Assembly (NCBI RefSeq): GCF_020829445.1
Contig: NZ_JAIVFV010000008.1
Location: forward strand, 1 to 64,000
DNA: 64,000 bases
Source of the DNA: Nostoc sp. CHAB 5836
GTDB taxonomy: Bacteria > Cyanobacteriota > Cyanobacteriia > Cyanobacteriales > Nostocaceae
Direction of reading: 5' to 3'
In this document: positions 61,495-64,000 of the stretch, in pieces
Position numbering within the stretch: the first letter of the stretch is position 1
Layout: every line of letters begins with the position of its first letter
Notes under the pieces: model-generated
Database searches by the model: none
What the model saw: only the letters and a program-made list of their open reading frames with translations
Told to the model about the DNA's origin: nothing
Translations under genes and position numbers: made by a program

Positions 61495-61923
61495 TTAAAG
61501 TTTATCTAACTTTTCTAAATCCTGTAAACATAAGTCGTCATTAATAAAATTAGCTAAAGTGCGAATCCTTTGTGTTCCATCTATGATTTCTAAACGAGCT
61601 AAATCTTTTGTTTCTAAAAGATTTTCGTCTGTTGCTTCCCCTGAAATATCTGCAACATAAATATAAGGAATAGGTAAACCTAACAAAATAGATTCAATAA
61701 ATTTAGATTGTCTTTTTTCATCCCAAATCATCGCTCTTTGGTAATCTTGAATAAATAATTCATTAGAATCATCATCAAGACCTTTTAGGTATTTTTGAAC
61801 TATAACTTCAATAGGGTACTCAATTGTGTTATAGTCAACGACTTTTTTCTTGTCACGGATTTGTATCTCTGCTTCTTCCTGCATTTGTTCTGTAATATTT
61901 TTGCTTAATAAATTGTTACTCAT
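61495..61923 (-). pseudogene. Truncated DUF262 (GmrS-like) protein
   Basis: The 142-residue product holds the N-terminal core of a DUF262 protein: FIQDYQRAMIWDEKRQSKF, IESILLGLPIPYIYVAD and the DGQQR-like box in LEIIDGTQRIRTLANF. DUF262 proteins are ParB/Srx-type nuclease or NTP-binding domains of type IV restriction and related defences and are normally two or more times longer. This one stops soon after the core (EKLDKL). The ATG at 61,923 is preferred over a TTG at 61,980. A dispersed repeat lies 20 bases beyond its stop. Confidence 0.7.
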
Positions 61924-62077
61924 ATTAGATTGACATATCTGAGTTGTTGCATCTATAGTATCGTACTTTTGATTATTCAATTATTGTTGTGCTGAATATA
62001 AATTTCAAAAAAACCCTTATAAATAAAAGAATTTAGCATTTTGCATTGCAAAATATTGCTTTAGCTGTGGCTTATGA

Positions 62078-62330
62078 AGTGCGATCGCTTACTCTTCCAC
62101 AACAGGCGATGTCTAACGACAAGTCGCTATGCAATACTACTCGGTTAAGCATTTTGAACTCAGAATTTGGTTTGGGGAAAAGGTTAAAGGGGAAGGGTTA
62201 AAGGTTTTTTCTTTCCCTTTTCCCCTTCCCCTTTTCCCCTTAACCGACAAGTATTGAGTCGCTATGCGTCTACAGCTTTTCTCTAAGGCGACGCCGAATA
62301 GCCCGTCGTCAGACATCGCTCCTCATAAAC
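62078..62330. repeat. Family G repeats and a purine-rich palindrome
   Basis: CGATCGCTTACTCTTCCACA, ACAGGCGATGTCTAACGAC and AGCCCGTCGTCAGACATCGC are family G and short-repeat units. Between them, at about 62,171-62,248, GGTTAAAGGGGAAGGG faces CCCTTCCCCTTTTCCCC in a long imperfect palindrome. No gene lies between 61,981 and 62,434. Confidence 0.7.
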
Positions 62331-62434
62331 TATCGAAGCATAAAATTAAAACATGACTATTCACAAAACGGATATGCTAAAAACGCTTTGGGCTACGTTC
62401 CGGGTGGTTTATGTCTAGAATGAAATAGCTCTGC

Positions 62435-62824
62435 CTATTTACCTGTCACCTTTTCAATAACTTCTTTTGCTTTTTCACCAAAACTTTCTGGGGGATTTTG
62501 TTCTTGTTCAGCCTTCAAATTCCTTTCGTAAGCCTTCTCTATAGTATTAAGATTTGCTGAATCTTTTATTGCTTGCTCATAAGCTTCTTGTCGTTCTTCT
62601 TCTCGAGCGCCAACACCTGGGTCATATTCGTTAGCACGATTAATTTTTTCTTCTGAATTTGGTTTATACTCTGGAGGTATTAGCTTTAATTCTTCAAGAG
62701 TAGTTGCATAACTAGCTTGCTGAACTAAAATAACGGAGCCTAAAAGGCTGATGAACATCATTAAGCCAACAACCAAAATACTTGAACGTAATGCTTGTTT
62801 TAAATTTAATAAAATTTTATGCAC
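62435..62824 (-). CDS. Small exported protein
   Basis: This 129-residue protein has a signal peptide (ILVVGLMMFISLLGSVILV, cleavage after SYA near residue 40) and a charged, helical mature part of about 90 residues (EEKINRANEYDPGVGAREEE, IEKAYERNLKAEQEQNPPES, KAKEVIEKVTGK). Similar small, charged exported proteins of cyanobacteria are often stress-induced, but no family can be named. It stands alone. Confidence 0.65.
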   Translation of the reverse strand: MHKILLNLKQALRSSILVVGLMMFISLLGSVILVQQASYATTLEELKLIPPEYKPNSEEKINRANEYDPGVGAREEERQEAYEQAIKDSANLNTIEKAYERNLKAEQEQNPPESFGEKAKEVIEKVTGK

Positions 62825-63589
62825 GAAAAAAAACTCCTATTTTCTGTTATGAGCCTTTGTCATCTCAATTATTTGTAAAACTGCACAAAAGTTCAGGCAA
62901 TAAGGTGCTTAAGCCTCTTGTTTATGTAACCTCACAGGTAATCGGTATGATGTACAAATAGATTCGATATTCAAGACTCACAGGCATCGTAAATGTTTAG
63001 GTACAACTATTACTTCTACCGCAGGGCATATTAAAATAATTCGTAATTGGTAATTCGTAATTCGTAATGACGCTCTCTCCCGCATTTCTCACAAGCGCTG
63101 CAATCGCTATTACCAAACCTTTATCAGGCTTAAATTTTGAGCGTTTTAGATACTGCACGAATCACAGCAGTATGTCAAGGGGGTATTTTATCTCAAGTCT
63201 AAGTGGTATAAGCGTTTTGGGCTAATCGTTTAAACCTTTGTGAGAAATCCGGGTCTCTACGTCCCTTGCGCGTGTCGCAGACAGACGCTGCGCGAAGCTT
63301 GCTTGTCTGACAATTCAGGTCATCTGGAAAACCTCACTTCTATTTCTCTCTTCCTTTAAGGAGAGAGACTTTGAATTTCCCCCTTCCCGATGCGGGAAGG
63401 GGGTTAGGTTTTTGGTGGAGTTTTCCACATAACGTGAATTGTCAGGCTTGCTTCTGGGCCAATACAGTTGGGTTAAGCATTTCTTCCTCCTCTTTGCGTC
63501 CTTCCCCCTTGGGGCTAGCCAGGGGACTTAAACTCCAGAAATTAGTTAATTTTTCGCTTAAAAGATTCTCTTAAACCCAAGCTATTAAG
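62825..63589. other. 765-base gene-free stretch
   Basis: It contains TTCGTAA heptamers at about 63,035-63,067, a GACAGACGCTGCGCGAAGC short repeat near 63,282 and the family C MITE at 63,307-63,445. No gene is recognised. Confidence 0.5.
63307..63445. mobile_element. MITE family C, uninterrupted copy
   Basis: The 139-base element starts CTGACAATTCAGG and ends CGTGAATTGTCAG. Its flanks GCTTGCTTGT (63,297-63,306) and GCTTGCTTCT (63,446-63,455) match at nine of ten places. It aligns with the element at 41,724-42,014 after the nested B copy is removed. Confidence 0.85.
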
Positions 63590-64000
63590 CTATAACCAAG
63601 TGTGATTAATTTTAATTCCTCTATTTTGCATTACATCTTCAAATAAATTTGTTGGTAGTGCTTCTTCGACGGGAAAAACACCTGGTTTATTGAGTTTACC
63701 TTCTAGTAATAATTGGGCAATACTACCAGTGCCATAACCAGAAGCTACGGCTGTATTCTCATGGACTACTGTTGAACAATAAACGGCTGTTTCACCATTT
63801 TTTTGCCCTGTAACTTCTGAACGAACTGCTACCCCAATTCCACTAAAATTGTTAGTGAGATCTGTCATAAAATGGCTGACATGAGATAGAAATTCAATCG
63901 TGTAACGACGTTGCATTAACCACTTAGGAAAAACGTGTGCTGCAATCCAAGTTAGATGATTGTAAAAATCAGGAAGAGAGCCAAACTTAGTAATGACAGT
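63590..64000 (-). CDS. Saccharopine-dehydrogenase-like protein (C-terminal part)
   Basis: Only the last 136 residues are in the window; the gene continues beyond 64,000. The visible part (TVITKFGSLPDFYNH, GIGVAVRSEVTGQKNGE, VVHENTAVASGYGTGSIAQL, KPGVFPVEEALPTNLFEDVM) matches the C-terminal catalytic half of saccharopine dehydrogenase-like NAD(P) oxidoreductases of cyanobacteria. The specific substrate is unknown; this group is often annotated only at family level. Confidence 0.82.
   Translation of the reverse strand, partial: TVITKFGSLPDFYNHLTWIAAHVFPKWLMQRRYTIEFLSHVSHFMTDLTNNFSGIGVAVRSEVTGQKNGETAVYCSTVVHENTAVASGYGTGSIAQLLLEGKLNKPGVFPVEEALPTNLFEDVMQNRGIKINHTWL

Noticed and set aside
1-64000. 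tRNA or rRNA genes
   Set aside because: I looked for tRNA-like T-arm and acceptor patterns and for rRNA sequence and saw none, but without a covariance-model scan a divergent tRNA could be missed.

Overview
The window reads as a chromosome segment of a filamentous, Nostoc-like cyanobacterium. The signs are very frequent GCGATCGC (HIP1) octamers, heptamer tandem repeats, families of small dispersed repeats, magnesium chelatase subunit H for chlorophyll synthesis, LL-diaminopimelate aminotransferase, XisH/XisI proteins of the fdxN-element type, an iron-type SLH porin, a WD40/NB-ARC protein and a PEP-CTERM exported protein. This assignment is inferred from content; no rRNA or tRNA gene was recognised.

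Layout. 1-12 kb: the tail of an IS200/IS605-like end, a small unknown gene, an SLH/OprB porin, then a minus-strand glycan cluster (UDP-sugar epimerase, histidine phosphatase, ABC exporter, GT2, GT4 and two MurG-like glycosyltransferases). 12.4-16.2 kb: a signalling block (histidine kinase, OmpR regulator, single-domain receiver, HAMP sensor without a kinase domain). 16.3-18.4 kb: gene graveyard with three MITEs, one of which splits a gene. 18.4-24 kb: DUF2252 protein, dapL, a fatty-acid-hydroxylase-like protein and a 1.6 kb repeat-rich gap. 24-33 kb: a 1191-residue HTH/NB-ARC/14xWD40 protein, a three-gene metabolic unit (ThDP enzyme, KAS III-like enzyme lacking the usual His, GDSL esterase) and a HAD hydrolase. 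33.4-34.7 kb: an intact tnpB-only transposon. 34.8-47 kb: mostly core-like genes (MltA, DUF4278, PhnD-like lipoprotein, SDR, murG) mixed with a TIR-like protein, a NADAR protein, a dead TnpA and a nested pair of MITEs. 47-49 kb: transposon debris, a broken RelE-like toxin and two odd low-complexity proteins. 49.9-53.9 kb: chlH. 54-62 kb: an accessory island with an ATPase/TOPRIM pair, a VapBC-like pair with a gutted toxin, a C5 methyltransferase facing a probable restriction endonuclease, two Uma2 proteins, xisHI and a truncated DUF262 protein, punctuated by one repeat family. 62-64 kb: an exported protein and the 3' part of a saccharopine-dehydrogenase-like gene running off the end.

The most informative non-genic signal is the small mobile DNA. 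One MITE family (A, TA target) has five copies: two lie exactly in the stop codons of neighbouring genes and rebuild a TAA, and one breaks a gene whose frame is restored when the element is removed in silico. A second family (B, CAATAC...GTATTG ends) has four copies, three with exact 10-base target duplications. A third (C) has a 10-base duplication of its own and contains a B copy nested inside it. Very short repeats have also entered coding sequence in frame in a porin, a phosphatase and an ABC transporter, where the added residues sit directly before the Walker B strand.

The best candidate for a functional system worth study is the overlapping ATPase/TOPRIM gene pair at 53,978-55,920, next to a restriction-modification pair. 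Coordinates of short repeats are by eye and may be off by a few bases. Family assignments come from motif recognition, not from database searches.
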